Shown in pieces: positions 32,396 to 43,337 of a stretch of DNA of 64,000 bases. The notes under the pieces are model-generated. The model made no database searches. It was not told where the DNA came from and worked only from the letters and a program-made list of their open reading frames with translations. Location of the stretch: positions 124,001 through 188,000 of the forward strand of contig JASFAU010000001.1 of NCBI GenBank assembly GCA_039704465.1. Reading direction: 5' to 3'. Every line of letters starts with the position of its first letter. Within the stretch, counting starts at the first letter, position 1. Source of the DNA: Plasmodiophora brassicae (taxonomy: Eukaryota; Endomyxa; Phytomyxea; Plasmodiophorida; Plasmodiophoridae). A program made the translations under genes and the position numbers.

Positions 32396-33721
32396 CTATG
32401 CGGCGATAATAACGGCAGGGGGCTCGTCGGTCGGCGCGGACGACCCGAACACGAACGGGTCATGGGGGACGCCCTTGATCCGGGGGAACTGGGTCGACCA
32501 CGACACGAAATAGAACAGGACGATGGAGACCAGCACGGCGCAGACGACGCAGATGGTGCACAGGATCACGAGGTTGTTGCCGTTGCCCTTGATCGGCGGC
32601 GGCAGGTGCTTCTGTGGGAACGCGACCGGCCGGTGCCGCACGTTCCTCGACGACACAGCCCGTTGCCGAATGGCATACCCGACAGAGGCCCCGGCGGCAA
32701 CGGCGACGGCAACGCTGACTTTAGATACAGGCGGCTGGTGCACAATCGGTTCCTTCGGGACGGGAAGATGACGGGACAGGAGCGCTATTAGGGCGACAGA
32801 TCCGGCAATCGCTGGATGGGCTGCGTGTGAGAGTTTCCCCCAGACCTTCAACTTCATCGGCTTTGGTGGTGCCGGGCGAAGGACATCATCAGGGACAGCT
32901 GTCGACGATGGCGATGACTGCGGCGGCGCAGGTGCAGGCTGCTCAGGGACGTGAACGTCGGGTTCTGGGACAACATTACTGACAGGTCCCACCGCCCTGG
33001 TGCGTTGCGTTGCAACGGATGGGGTCACCGCGGGCGCCAACTCAACCAACGGTTCCGGGACTTGATTCGTCGGGCTCGAGCTCGTTCGCACGAGCACGTA
33101 TTTCGGATTCGGCAGTGGCTTCGTCACCGGGCCTTCGTATACCGAATATGATCGCTTAAGTCGCCGCTCTGGCACTGGCTCATGATCCGGTTCGGGAACG
33201 ACGACGGCGTCGTTGCCGTCAAGAGAGTCGGTGTCGGAGTCGTAATCGACATTGTCGTCGACCGGCCAGTCGACGGGTATCCGATCGGCGCTACCGCGTC
33301 GCAGATACATCGGGAACAGGACGGCTGCCGCGCTGCCTTGCGGGCCCATCGAGGTCGCCGGGTTCGGAGGCGGATAGCTCGGCGCCCCGAGCGAATTTCG
33401 ACGCTGTTGCATGGCGACGAAATTGTCCTTCAGCGGCTCCCTGCCTTGCAGGACCGTCGGTTCGGATTCGGTAATCACTTCGAGTGGCGCTAAAGCTCGA
33501 CGGTAGCTCGGCCTGGCAACGTCGCCAGGCGGCGGAAGAGACGACAGATGGATTTCCGCCATACCGGAGGCGACGTCGCCGTCGGAACTCGGCAAGGCCG
33601 GCGACCTGGGCGGCGTCGGATACGGGTTCAGGGCGCGCAGCGCGCCGCCGTCATCGACGACGCCGCCGCTGACGACGACGACGCCAGCGACGACGATGAC
33701 GATGGCGACCGTCGCCGACAT
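32396..33721 (-). CDS. Uncharacterised Pro-rich membrane protein
   Basis: Not recognised. A single uninterrupted exon of 441 aa, starting at the ATG at 33721. The N-terminus MSATVAIVIVVAGVVVVSGG is a signal peptide or anchor. Residues ~30-330 are low-complexity, Pro/Ser/Glu-rich and probably disordered (many PEP, PPP and SSP groups). Two more hydrophobic segments follow near the end: VAVAVAAGASVGYAIRQR, which is short, and LVILCTICVVCAVLVSIVLF, which is convincing. The architecture, a long disordered segment held between membrane anchors, suggests a surface or organelle membrane protein. Confidence 0.65.
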   Translation of the reverse strand: MSATVAIVIVVAGVVVVSGGVVDDGGALRALNPYPTPPRSPALPSSDGDVASGMAEIHLSSLPPPGDVARPSYRRALAPLEVITESEPTVLQGREPLKDNFVAMQQRRNSLGAPSYPPPNPATSMGPQGSAAAVLFPMYLRRGSADRIPVDWPVDDNVDYDSDTDSLDGNDAVVVPEPDHEPVPERRLKRSYSVYEGPVTKPLPNPKYVLVRTSSSPTNQVPEPLVELAPAVTPSVATQRTRAVGPVSNVVPEPDVHVPEQPAPAPPQSSPSSTAVPDDVLRPAPPKPMKLKVWGKLSHAAHPAIAGSVALIALLSRHLPVPKEPIVHQPPVSKVSVAVAVAAGASVGYAIRQRAVSSRNVRHRPVAFPQKHLPPPIKGNGNNLVILCTICVVCAVLVSIVLFYFVSWSTQFPRIKGVPHDPFVFGSSAPTDEPPAVIIAA

Positions 33722-35604
33722 GGAATTGGTCTGGCAAGGGCAGCCTGCGACTGACAGCTGCACCAAGTCCGTGGCGGCGTCGTCGTCTAAATCTAGCCCC
33801 AGCCGCACTCCTGGCACGCAACGCTCACGTAGAGCTGCACGCCCCGGGAACCTTCCTGCAAAACAATGCCGACCGGATATCAGGGCGCGACGCCGGCTGC
33901 GGCAGTTGGGGGGGGGGGGTACGCAGCTGTATGACTTATGCAGATATGCCCGGTGCGTCATGCCGTCATCGCCTCATCTCCGCGTAACCTGGGCGATACA
34001 GTTGCAGGTGGGACAACCGGTGGCAGTCGCCGCTCGCGTTCGATGAGGTGGCAATGCTGGATTCAGCATACAGTACTAGTCATGGGCATCTTAATCGCCG
34101 ATATCTTCATCGACAGTGTCTTCCGCATGCGAAGCGGCCAACTGCCTTGCTGTATGCGTACCCGTCTCATGAACCTCGATGCTCGCGGTTAGGTTCTGGA
34201 TCTGCTCCCGAAGATGCGTCAGGCCGGGTTGGCACTGCTCAACGGCGTGTCGCACGTGCGGCGCGGCGCGATTCAGTGGCCACAAACCAAGTCGATGCTC
34301 CGCGTTCAATATTGTAGTGCATGTATGTATAGGGGTAAACTTTTATCGATGTCACTGTTCGTCGAAGATGCGGTTCCATGACTCGGCATCGCATCACCCC
34401 ACCAACCCGGATCGGAACAACGGCCAGATCAAGCCTCAACTCAACCCGGATCGGAACACCACGAGCCACGGAGCTTCTCTGCAAGATCAAGCCTCAAGCC
34501 GGCGACCAGCCCCGATCACGCCCATCGTGTCGACCTGCGCTGGTAGCTTGGGGACCGCCGATTGCACGCCCAGCGTTACAGCGTTTGGACGTCGGAACGC
34601 AACGAACGAACGGATAGCACATCAGATGGCGTTGCAGCGATAGCTGCAGCTAGCCTACCTACGTTGATGGCAGAACGTACCTGTGACAGATTTGGTAGGT
34701 AACTAGAAGGCGGTACTTTTGTCAGCAATTCCAGCGATTCAATGGTTCCCGCCTGTTTGTATTGCATTCCGGCAACGAGGATTGCACCAGGTTGGGCAAG
34801 CGACTGCTGCTGACGTGGTGATTCCGAGGCATCGACGTGCGCCGATAGCAACCACTACTATGCATTACCCGAGGGACATCGTCTCACACCAAGGTGGACA
34901 GCGACTCTGTAATCCAGCCAAGTATTTGCTTCTGTTGCAGGAGGTGGACCACTGCGAGGTCGGCCGTACGACATCGGAACGGCGGCGCCTTCTGGGACCG
35001 CGTTGGCCCCCGATATCACGTCTGCCCGATCGGCATCCCGCTCAAGTGTACGATCCCGGTCGGCAACGAACGATGCGAGATGGCGGTCCTGGATAATGGC
35101 AGCCGCTGGAATCGGCCGTCCTTTATTCGGTGTCGGCGACGGTCCCACCAGCTGGTTACGCCACCGGTGCCCACCGTTGACGTCATCACGCCCAGCACGT
35201 CGGCATCTCTGATACAGCACAATGAGATGTCGCAACCTCTTTGGCATTATAGTAGATGCGGACATAGGGTCGCCGTTGCACACACGACCCGGCCTGATTC
35301 GACCTTGCCAAACCATTGCCGCGCGCGTCGTTCCTCTTGGCAGTCTTACCAATGCTGAACGCCATGGCACTAAGCAACGACGAATTCGCCGACGCCAGCT
35401 TATCGCCGGTTTACCGTTCATTATTATTGTTCATTAGTAAATCGAGGATTGCGCGTCTGCGAGCGCCAGAGGACCGGTCACGCGCCAATGTCGATGTCCA
35501 TCCAGTTCTGCTTCTTCCAGCGGTTGTCCAGCTGGCGTTCCATTCGTGATGGTGCCTGGAAGACGACCTGGTGCGACAAGTGACCTGCAGAGATCAGACA
35601 CGCA
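33722..35604. other. Long region without a supported gene
   Basis: Nearly 1.9 kb. It holds a G homopolymer (ten or more G near 33909), a short duplicated sequence at 34403-34499, and open frames on both strands at 34576-35421. Several look protein-like, for example one on the plus strand with FWDRVGPRYHVCPIGIP, but none has a start, splice partners and a recognisable family together. A fast-evolving gene cannot be excluded. Confidence 0.3.
34403..34499 (+). repeat. Short direct duplication
   Basis: Two imperfect copies of AACCCGGATCGGAACA (about 34404 and 34443), each followed by AGATCAAGCCTCAA (about 34427 and 34484). It looks like a local duplication with the second copy stretched by about 20 bases. 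Confidence 0.55.
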
Positions 35605-35883
35605 TTAGGCTGAGCGTTCTAGCGTCGATCGGCGAACCCACACATCACCTTCTTCGTCGACGACAGTCTCCCCCACCTCCTCGTTGTCGGCGACACCTTC
35701 CTGGCGGGTTTCGAACAGAATTGCTGTGTGGGACTTGCTGGCCAGGAAGTAGTCGAAGACGACGACGGCGACAATGAGGGCGGCCAGAACGCCCAGCACG
35801 CGAACGTACGCGTTATCGCATCTGCCCCGCGACTTGATGATCGAGTCAATATCCAGCTCCATGGCGTCGAGCGACCGCTGCAT
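35605..35883 (-). CDS. Small single-pass membrane protein, hypothetical
   Basis: 92 aa from the ATG at 35883. The N-terminal ~25 residues are hydrophilic (SLDAMELDIDSIIKSRGR), followed by one hydrophobic helix (VLGVLAALIVAVVVFDYFLA) and an acidic C-terminal tail with EGVADNEEVGETVVDEEGDV. No family recognised. An upstream coding exon is possible because the sequence just before the ATG offers splice acceptors. Confidence 0.45.
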   Translation of the reverse strand: MQRSLDAMELDIDSIIKSRGRCDNAYVRVLGVLAALIVAVVVFDYFLASKSHTAILFETRQEGVADNEEVGETVVDEEGDVWVRRSTLERSA

Positions 35884-36156
35884 CGTCTCGCGGGAGAAGA
35901 GACGCTCTCCGACTCAGCAGTACTACTGTGGGAGGAGCCGGTCGGCACGACGTCCTTCCCAGCTGGAGGCCGCGGTCGCCACCTACAACGTTACGCTATG
36001 GAGCACACGGGCAGCAGATCGACGTTTCTAAACTGAGATCAAATTAAGATTAACACTAGCTAAGTGCAGGGGCCACGTCCGCCGTTTGGGGAACGCTCAG
36101 GAACGGTGGGCTCTGCTCGACAGCCAGCGACCGAGCAGGGAACAACGGGACCATGA

Positions 36157-37958
36157 TCACGACCGGAACATGTTCAGGACGTCGGAGCCGTCTTCGTCCA
36201 TGTCGTCGGCGTCGGCGTCCCCGTCGCGCTCCAGGGCAATGCGGGCTGCCTCTCGTTCGGCTTCCAATCGTCTCGCACGTTCAGCTTCGGCTTCTTCCGC
36301 TTTACGCCGAGCCTCTGCTTCGGCAGATGCCCTCTCGGCGGCGATCCGCTCCTGAGCGGCACGTCGCGCCTCTTCACCAGCTCGTCTGAGTTGGGAGACG
36401 TTAGCGTTGGCAACGTTGGCCAACGATCAGTATCGTTACCTCTGCTTCTCCCGCTGCATGGCCTCGGCGCTCATGGTCTGATAGTCTGCCCATAGCGGAT
36501 CCGGGTTGCCTTCGGCGACCGGCGTGGCTTCCGCTGTCGACGGCTCCTCAGCCGCTTCCAGGACCTTCCACGCGTCGGCGTTCACGACCTCCACAGCTGG
36601 CGGCGCAGGAGACGACGTATCCGCCGTCGCAGGCGTCATTGTCGATGCCTGTTGTGGAACCGATGGCGTAGGCGCCACTTCGTCATCACTGCTGTCCGTA
36701 TCCAGGCCGGAAGACGATGAATCGGAATCACTGGCGAAGCGCCTGGTGGGAGCAGGCGCAATCGCGTTCGGCGCCTTTCGTTTCTTGGCGGGCGCCCCAC
36801 GTCCTCGTGCGGCGCCACCCGTTGCCTTGGGCGCTTTCGGCAGTATGGAAGCGACGACGCGTTGCAACGTCCTCAGGGTGCTGGTCGGCAGCTTTTCCAG
36901 TTCGATCTCGATCGCTGCGCCAGCGGTGACGGGTGTCGATCCTCGCACGACCTCCACGATGGCTTCCGTCTGCGACTCAGGGATTTGCATCATATCCGCT
37001 CGCAGCTTCTGCTTCTCTTCGTACGTCAGGGGCTCTTCGACGACTGCATGTGGCGACGCGGCCGCGTTTTCACCCGCCACCGATCGCCTTCGGCGCTCAC
37101 GAAGCAATCGGTCGCGTTTCCTGGCCCAGACACGCTCCATGGCGACCGTCGCCGCAGTTACCCACGAATCGGGCCCGTTGAACAGCTTGGCATTGTCCCA
37201 GACGAGCTGGACGTCGTCGGCGAAACCGGACAGCGTCGCATAGTGGCCGGACGACAACCGGGACCGAATCGTGCCCAGATCCATCGGCTTCTTGATGATC
37301 TCCGGGTAATCCGGCAGGTTCATGGTCACCCAGTCCACCTGCGCAGCCCCTGTCAGCCAGGGGAAACGACCGCGCCGGGGGCCCACAGGTGCGCTCATAC
37401 CGGTTGGGCGAAGATGTGCCCATGCTGATGGCGAAGCAACTCGTCGACAATGTCGAGGCAGGCGTTGACCGATGGCCCCATTGCATCTCCGTCGACTGGT
37501 ACAATAGCCGATGATGACGCCATCGACGTGTCGGCCGTCACGTGCTGCTGTTGCGGCGGCTGCTGCTGCTGCAATGATTTCCGTTTCGCACCGCCCGTCA
37601 CCGACTTCTTCTTCGTTGTTTGAGCCGCTTCGGCAGTCGTACCGGCCCCCGATTGCAAATTCTGCTGCTCGACGGCCAGAGCAACTTGCAACCGCTTCAG
37701 GTAAGCTTCCAGCTCGGCTTTACGCTGCTCGAGAACGGATCGCCGCGCGGTGATCTCCTCCACGTCCTTCTTCGATCGTGACGACGCTGGAACGCGGGAG
37801 CGTTTCGGCGGCGATTCCGGCAGGGCGTACAGGAAATCGGCGCTCTTATTCACCGGGCGGCGCGTCCGTTTGCCCGTCATGATCAGCGGCGGCTGCGGGG
37901 CCTGCTCCGCAGGCGCCGGGTCGGCGTCGGTGACGGGCCCGCCCATCACGTCAATCAT
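36157..37958 (-). CDS. BET-type bromodomain and NET domain protein (single bromodomain)
   Basis: Chromatin reader of acetylated histones. Exons 37958-37401, 37338-36440 and 36385-36157 (introns 62 and 54 nt) give 561 aa. Residues 1-160 contain a basic leader, a predicted coiled coil (RRSVLEQRKAELEAYLKRLQ) and a poly-Gln tract. The bromodomain runs over ~165-255 with NLPDYPEIIKKPMDLGTIRS and the acetyl-lysine-binding Asn in VWDNAKLFNGPDSW. A NET domain follows (LTYEEKQKLRADM, ELEKLPTSTLRTLQRVV). The tail has an acidic Ser stretch and a long charged helix, RRAGEEARRAAQERIAAERA, encoded by the last exon. One bromodomain plus NET resembles plant GTE proteins rather than two-bromodomain animal BETs. 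Confidence 0.9.
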
Positions 37959-38163
37959 GCCCGCCCCCGTACGATTAACGCGGTCGAGCGAGGTACGCGA
38001 CCCGATGCTGTCTACGACACGTATCGACGCTCGACGCACCAACGATCACGAAACTGCACCGTCACGGACTCCGTGGCCGGCGCACATTTGAGGCTTAATG
38101 AATAGTAGTGGACCGTTCGGAGCGCTCTGTGTGCTGCCCGTTTATCGGAATGTAGCCCGCCTC

Positions 38164-39006
38164 TTACAGTTTGACAATCATGGTGATGCCATCGGAGAAG
38201 TTGAGGGTGGAGGCGACGACGCGCGGGTCCTTGACGATCCGGTCGTGCAGGGCGCGGATGCCGTTCGTGTCCGGGTCGGTGATGGCGGGGTTGGCAACCT
38301 TCATGCTCCACATCATGTTGTCGCAGATGATCGTGCCGCGTTTGCAGAGCAGCGGCAGTAGTGCCTCGTAGTAGTTCGGGTAGTTGACCTTGTCCGCATC
38401 GATAAACGCCAGGTCGAACGCACCCGCGTTCTTCGGGTCGGCATTCAGCTCGCGGAGCGTGTCTAACGCAGGACCCAGAACGAGATCTGTACAGCAAATA
38501 TAATCAGCGTTTGCCCGAGCAACGGAAGAGCGGGTGACCCTAACTGATCTTGTGGTCGACCTTGGCTTTCTTCCAGAAGCGCTTTCCGACATCGGTGAAC
38601 TCCTTCGAAACATCCATAGCAACAATCTGAATGTAAAGCAATCAGTATACGGACGCCAAAGCAAATCGACGGGCTCATACACGGCCGTCGTCAGGAAGTG
38701 CTTGAGCCATGGCCAGTGTCGAATAGCCCGTGAACGTTCCAATCTCAATCACGTTCTGTAAAATTGTTACCGGTGGAAGGCCGCACTCGTGCTGCTGTGG
38801 TTCGCATTGGCTACCTTGGCGTTCGTCAGTGCGGCCACAGTTTTCAGGAACTGGCCGACATCGGGGGACAGTAGCATCGGGCTTGCCTTGTTCAACGCCG
38901 ACTGGGTATAGTCCCGGCACTCAGCAAGCACCGGGTCTTCCACCATCGTGCGCCCGACGATGAAGGTCATGGCCTTCGCGTCCGTCGTCCCTTTCTCCAT
39001 CACCAT
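38164..39006 (-). CDS. Class I SAM-dependent O-methyltransferase (caffeoyl-CoA/catechol OMT-like)
   Basis: Cation-dependent O-methyltransferase family. Exons 39006-38815, 38755-38681, 38626-38545 and 38486-38164 (introns 59, 54 and 58 nt) give 223 aa, the usual size. SAM motif I is VIEIGTFTGYSTLAMAQALP, encoded by the 75-base second exon, followed by IVAMDVSKEFTDVGKRFWKK. The divalent-metal ligands are the Asp of FDLAFIDADKVNYPNYY and the Asp-Asn of IICDNMMW. All expected residues are there. Substrate cannot be predicted. Confidence 0.9.
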
Positions 39007-39843
39007 TTTTCCCGTTTGGACAAGACGTAGCCGGTAGACGTGGGCGTGGCCGACGTTCAAAATGCGCCACTGAGCAACAGTGACGCACAATTTATGTCCC
39101 GGTGTGGCGACAGGACTGGGACTGGCGCGCATCTTAACAGCGACACTGCAGGACGTGGGCCAGTTCCGCTGTGCGACTTCGAACGTCTCCGGAACGTGTG
39201 TCCGGAGGTTGCGCTGGACGCTTCTACTCTTGAGGCCATGGCATGGTTGCACCTTGACGAAAGTTGCGGTTCACCCGCCATACGTGCGCTCGCGATTGTT
39301 TGCGAGCATGGCGACGACGTATTTGAACCACCGACGACGTTCGGCAGTCAACACGCAGCTTTCACTCATCACGTGTCCTACTATGGTCGTGCTCTTCGTA
39401 TAGGACCGGGTTGGCTATCACGCCTCAGTGACCGTCTGGCACGGGTCCAGGTCGGTCGAGTAACATCGACAACGAGTCTGGCATTGCATTGGAATTGAGT
39501 GTATTAAGGTTGGATAACCTGCAGCCGAAGCATCTCGGCCTGATGACGTTGCGCTGTACACGCATGCCATGGAGCGACATTGAGTCGTCATGACACGATT
39601 AAATGGAAACCGTCTAGTTCGTGGGCCCGTCCTCCAACCGCAGCGGAATGGGTCTTCGCGAGCGACGCATTCGGTTTCACGTCCGCAGACGTTGCTGTAT
39701 TGTCCCCGTCTCTTCCGAATCCAAGGAAACGCCGCATGGAGGTTGTACACACTGACTGCCTGCACAATGGACCATCCATAGCGCCAGACGTCGCACTCAT
39801 CGAGCAACGGAACGTCGGGATCAGCGACCGCGTTTGGTAGATC
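39007..39843. other. Intergenic, no confident gene
   Basis: About 840 bases with overlapping open frames on both strands. A minus-strand frame (39945-39418) contains DECDVWRYGWSIVQ, faintly like the DVWSFG motif of kinases, but no other kinase motif is present. Confidence 0.3.
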
Positions 39844-40175
39844 ATGCGCCGTCTCCTTCGGGTGGCCTTGCCGGTAGCCCTCCTGATTTCGCTTGTTGAG
39901 GTCGTCGACCTGGGAATGCGCCGAGCCTAGTCGAGGTAACGTCATGCGTGCAGGGAGGCGAATACGTTCCGTCTGGCGGTCTTGCCGATCTTCAACCAGA
40001 CTTCGTTTTCAACGTCAGCCAGCGGGACCTCATGACGGTGGCAGCAGTCGCGTTTGGCACCGGCGTTGTAGCAGCATGCGTGTTCGTTTACGTTTGGAAC
40101 CAGTACCATTCGATCGACAATCCGCATACGGCCTACTTGCCCAAGCAGAGCTGGAGGAAACGTTTGCGGCCGTGA
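39844..40175 (+). CDS. Small mitochondrial-type membrane protein, hypothetical
   Basis: Exon 1 39844-39873 (MRRLLRVALP), intron 39874-39953 (80 nt), exon 2 39954-40175; 83 aa. It has a basic N-terminus, one hydrophobic helix (LMTVAAVAFGTGVVAACVFV) and a short basic C-terminal tail (KQSWRKRLRP). Size and layout fit an accessory subunit of a respiratory complex, but no family is recognised. It ends 55 bases from the convergent GUF1 stop. Confidence 0.5.
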
Positions 40176-40230
40176 CAATAAATCAGGACGCAGGTTGAAT
40201 GAGATCTACAGGTTGTTTACCGTCCCCACG

Positions 40231-42722
40231 TTATGAAGGATCCTTGGACGAAAGGACGGATAGAAACGCGGCTTGTGGCACCTCAATGTTGCCGATGGTC
40301 TTCATTTTCTTCTTGCCTTCCTTCTGCTTCTGCAGGAGTTTCATTTTCCGCGTCTTGTCGCCGCCTCCCACCGTCTTCCCTGACTTCGTCAACACGTCCT
40401 TCCTAAACGGCGGTATACGCTCACGAGCAACGATCTTGCTCCCTATCGCAGCCTGCAAGCGATCCTCGGTGAGGGACAAAGATCAAGATCAGAACGCCAC
40501 CATTACCTGAATAACGACTTCGAATGACTGCCTCTTGATGTTTGCCTTCAGCCTCGATGCGATTCCTACAGAGGTTCTCCATCAGAGAAATCAAGGACGT
40601 CGGCAGAAGACCTGCCCCGTACCTTTTCCGACTTCGTGGCTGTTATCCCGAACGCAGACAGTTGAGAGCGCATCGACAGGCTTTCCATTGAGCAGAATGT
40701 CGAGCATGACGAGGTCTGCCTTGTCCAATCCAGCGTCCTCGTAATCGAAACTGGCGTATCCGGCAGAGAGTGACTTGATTTGAGAGTAGAAGTCGTTGAC
40801 AATCTCGCTCATGGGAATGCGATACTTGAGCAGGACGGAAGCATTATCCAGGAACTGGACTGACTGGTGAACGCCACGCCTGTCCTTGCAAAGCTCTTGG
40901 ACTCGTCCCATATATTGTTCAGGACAGATGATTGTCGCCATAATGAACGGTTCGAAGTATTCGCGAACTTTGGCAGGGTCGGGGAAATCACTCGGCGTCG
41001 AGACGATGATTTCGTCGCCGCTGTTCATGATGGCGGTATACGGGACAATTGGCGCTGTCACGATTGTGTCAATGCCGAACTCAGTTTGCAACCGATCCTT
41101 GAGAACTTCCAGGTGCAAAACTGTACGTGAGAGTGAGCTTCGACAATAACGACATTCGATAATCCCAAACCTCCCAGCAGCCCGCATCTGAATCCGGTAC
41201 CAAGCGCCAGTGAGATCTCCTTTTTCACATGCAGGCTGATGTCATTCATAGTCAGCTTACTGAACGCGTCCTGGAGTGCATCAAAGTCGTCAGAGTCAAC
41301 TGGGTAGACTGATGCCCAGACCATCGATTTGGGTCTGGAGAATCCCGGCAGGGGAACAACGCTGTTGAACGTGGACTCGGGGACAGTTGTCGACACACGC
41401 GACGCTTTCACCTGGCTATCTTCTACGGTGAAGACAGTATCGCCCAGCCCAAGGTGATTCAGGTCCTTCACGCCGGCGATGATGTAGCCGACTTGGCCCG
41501 CACGAAGAACTCCTGTTGATACGGCTGATGGTGTGACCTACATAAATGGTACCCATTAAAGCAGGAGCCAGTACAATTACACTACCACTCCTACAATGCC
41601 GACTTCCTGAACTTCGTACGCCGACCGTGCATGGTATATCGCTATCCTGTCGCCCACCGATATCTGTCCGCAATCTATCTTCACGAGGCATATCTGAACA
41701 CAGTGTTCAGTCACATTAGCCGTTAAGGATGGATGCACCATTACGCACCGCGCCTCTGTAAACGTCAAACCACGAGTCGACGATGAGCGCTCGCCCCCCG
41801 CTTTCCCGCGTAGGCACATGTGGTACCGGTGACCGAACATGTCCGACAACGGCATCAAGAACGTCAGCGACGCCCATCCCAGTCTTCGCAGATGTTTGAA
41901 TGACTGAATGCATGACACACCGAGTCACGACGTCGAATTGAGAACAGAACCTCAGTACCTGCGTCGGGATCTATGTCGAACGCATTGAACATTTGCTCAA
42001 TAACTCGCGACGGCTGGGACGTTGGCAGATCGCATTTCGTCAAGACGGGAATTAAATCCAAACCAGCAGACTTGGCCAGATTGCATACTGCCAGCGTTTG
42101 CGCTTGCAGGCCTTGTGCACTGTCGACAGCGAGTACGGCCCCTTCGCACGCCTGCGGGCAGTGTTTGTATCAGCAAGCGATGCGGCGGCGAGGCATTGAC
42201 ATACTGAAACAGATCGAAGGACTTCATGGCTGAAGTCGACGTGGCCTGGCTATAAACGAGTTAGCCCCACATGAATGCAACATAAATACGGTACCCAACA
42301 GTGTCGATCAGCTGAAGGAGCAAGCCCTTATAGGCCATTGAGGCGTGCTGAGCTTTGACCGTAATCCCACGTTCCCGTTCGACCTGCAGGGTATCTAAAA
42401 CCTGTCGACAAACATGAGATCTCGTCGCGAATGAAAACAGCGATGTCATCATCAACCTGGCATCGAACCTCTTGCCCAGGTGTTATCTTGGGGATATTCC
42501 CCTACAAGCCAGTTCAGATCCTGGCAGTGCCGCGGCAGCAATCACACTGACGAACAGACCGTGGCTTCGAGCAACCTGTCTGCCAGGGTCGACTTTCCAT
42601 GGTCGACATGGGCGATAATGCAAAACGAACGAATACGTGTCGGGTCGAGATCAGGGTCTGCCGCCCGGGCCCAGTCAGCCACCCAGGTACCCGCCACCGG
42701 CACACACCTTACCCGTCACCAT
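40231..42722 (-). CDS. GUF1: Elongation factor 4 / GUF1 (LepA-type translational GTPase)
   Basis: Ribosome-associated GTPase of the LepA/EF4 family, normally mitochondrial in eukaryotes. Twelve exons: 42722-42713, 42657-42560, 42501-42457, 42401-42300, 42249-42211, 42151-41959, 41903-41749, 41693-41595, 41537-41171, 41120-40623, 40565-40507, 40452-40231; 628 aa. GTPase motifs: [11 protein letters not shown] (P-loop), QVERERGIT (switch), [11 protein letters not shown] split over two exons, [12 protein letters not shown]. LepA hallmarks are [27 protein letters not shown] and the C-terminal [20 protein letters not shown]. The first exon is only ten coding bases (MVT|D) and no transit peptide precedes the GTPase domain. 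Introns are 50-59 nt. Confidence 0.93.
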
Positions 42723-43337
42723 CCCAGTGACCACAGATAAATCCGCTCGCCCTACAACCGACCCGCCTGCCGCCGCCGTCGACAGCAGCCGATGCCGTCG
42801 CCATCCTGCGCGAACCGCGCGCATCCCAACTCGTCGGCACGCAGTCTCCCTCGTCGACAGGCCGACGTCTCACTCTGACGTTTTTCAAATGTCGCATAGC
42901 ACGGTGTAAACATTTAACATTGGCAATTTAATTGTACGTGCGTATTCCTGCAGTGGCGTTCAGAATGCAGGTTGTGCTATGCCTCAGCATGACGTCCCGA
43001 TCGGAGAGTGCCGCTCCAGAGACGTTCCAGACAGCGACGATGCCATTTCCGGAACAGGCTGACCGCGCGGATTTTTTTGGGCGTGCCTTTTCCAGCAGGG
43101 TTGCGTGCGTGCAACGTGGGGACGAGGCCGCGATATTTTTTTTTTTTTGGTTGCGGTTGTTGACTGCCTGCAAGGGGCGTCGCAGCCGACACGCAGGGCA
43201 CGCCACAGAACAGGCGCACATAGACCGTGGCCCGCGTACCCGTCACGGGTCGAGTATTCGTCGCCGTGCTGCGTGCCGCATCATATCACGCCGGAGCCGG
43301 CGCCGCCCGCCCGTCCACCAGCCCGCGCGCCGCCCGC
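42723..43337. promoter_or_regulatory. Divergent intergenic region between GUF1 and DCP2
   Basis: About 600 bases holding both promoters. It contains a T run of 12-13 at about 43137. The part just upstream of DCP2 is very GC-rich and stays open in the DCP2 frame back to about 43227, so a longer N-terminus for DCP2 cannot be excluded. Confidence 0.35.

Noticed and set aside
34576..35421. One or two genes on either strand
   Set aside because: Open frames of similar quality occur in several frames, none with a recognisable domain, convincing start or splice pattern.
39418..39945. Minus-strand frame with DECDVWRYGW, like a kinase subdomain IX
   Set aside because: No glycine loop, catalytic lysine, HRD or DFG motif in any nearby frame on that strand.
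41538..41748. Separate small open frames within GUF1 as independent genes
   Set aside because: They are consecutive LepA segments separated by 55-57 nt introns and fit one continuous protein.
43137..43149. T homopolymer as a Pol III terminator
   Set aside because: No A/B box or folded RNA gene lies upstream on the plus strand.
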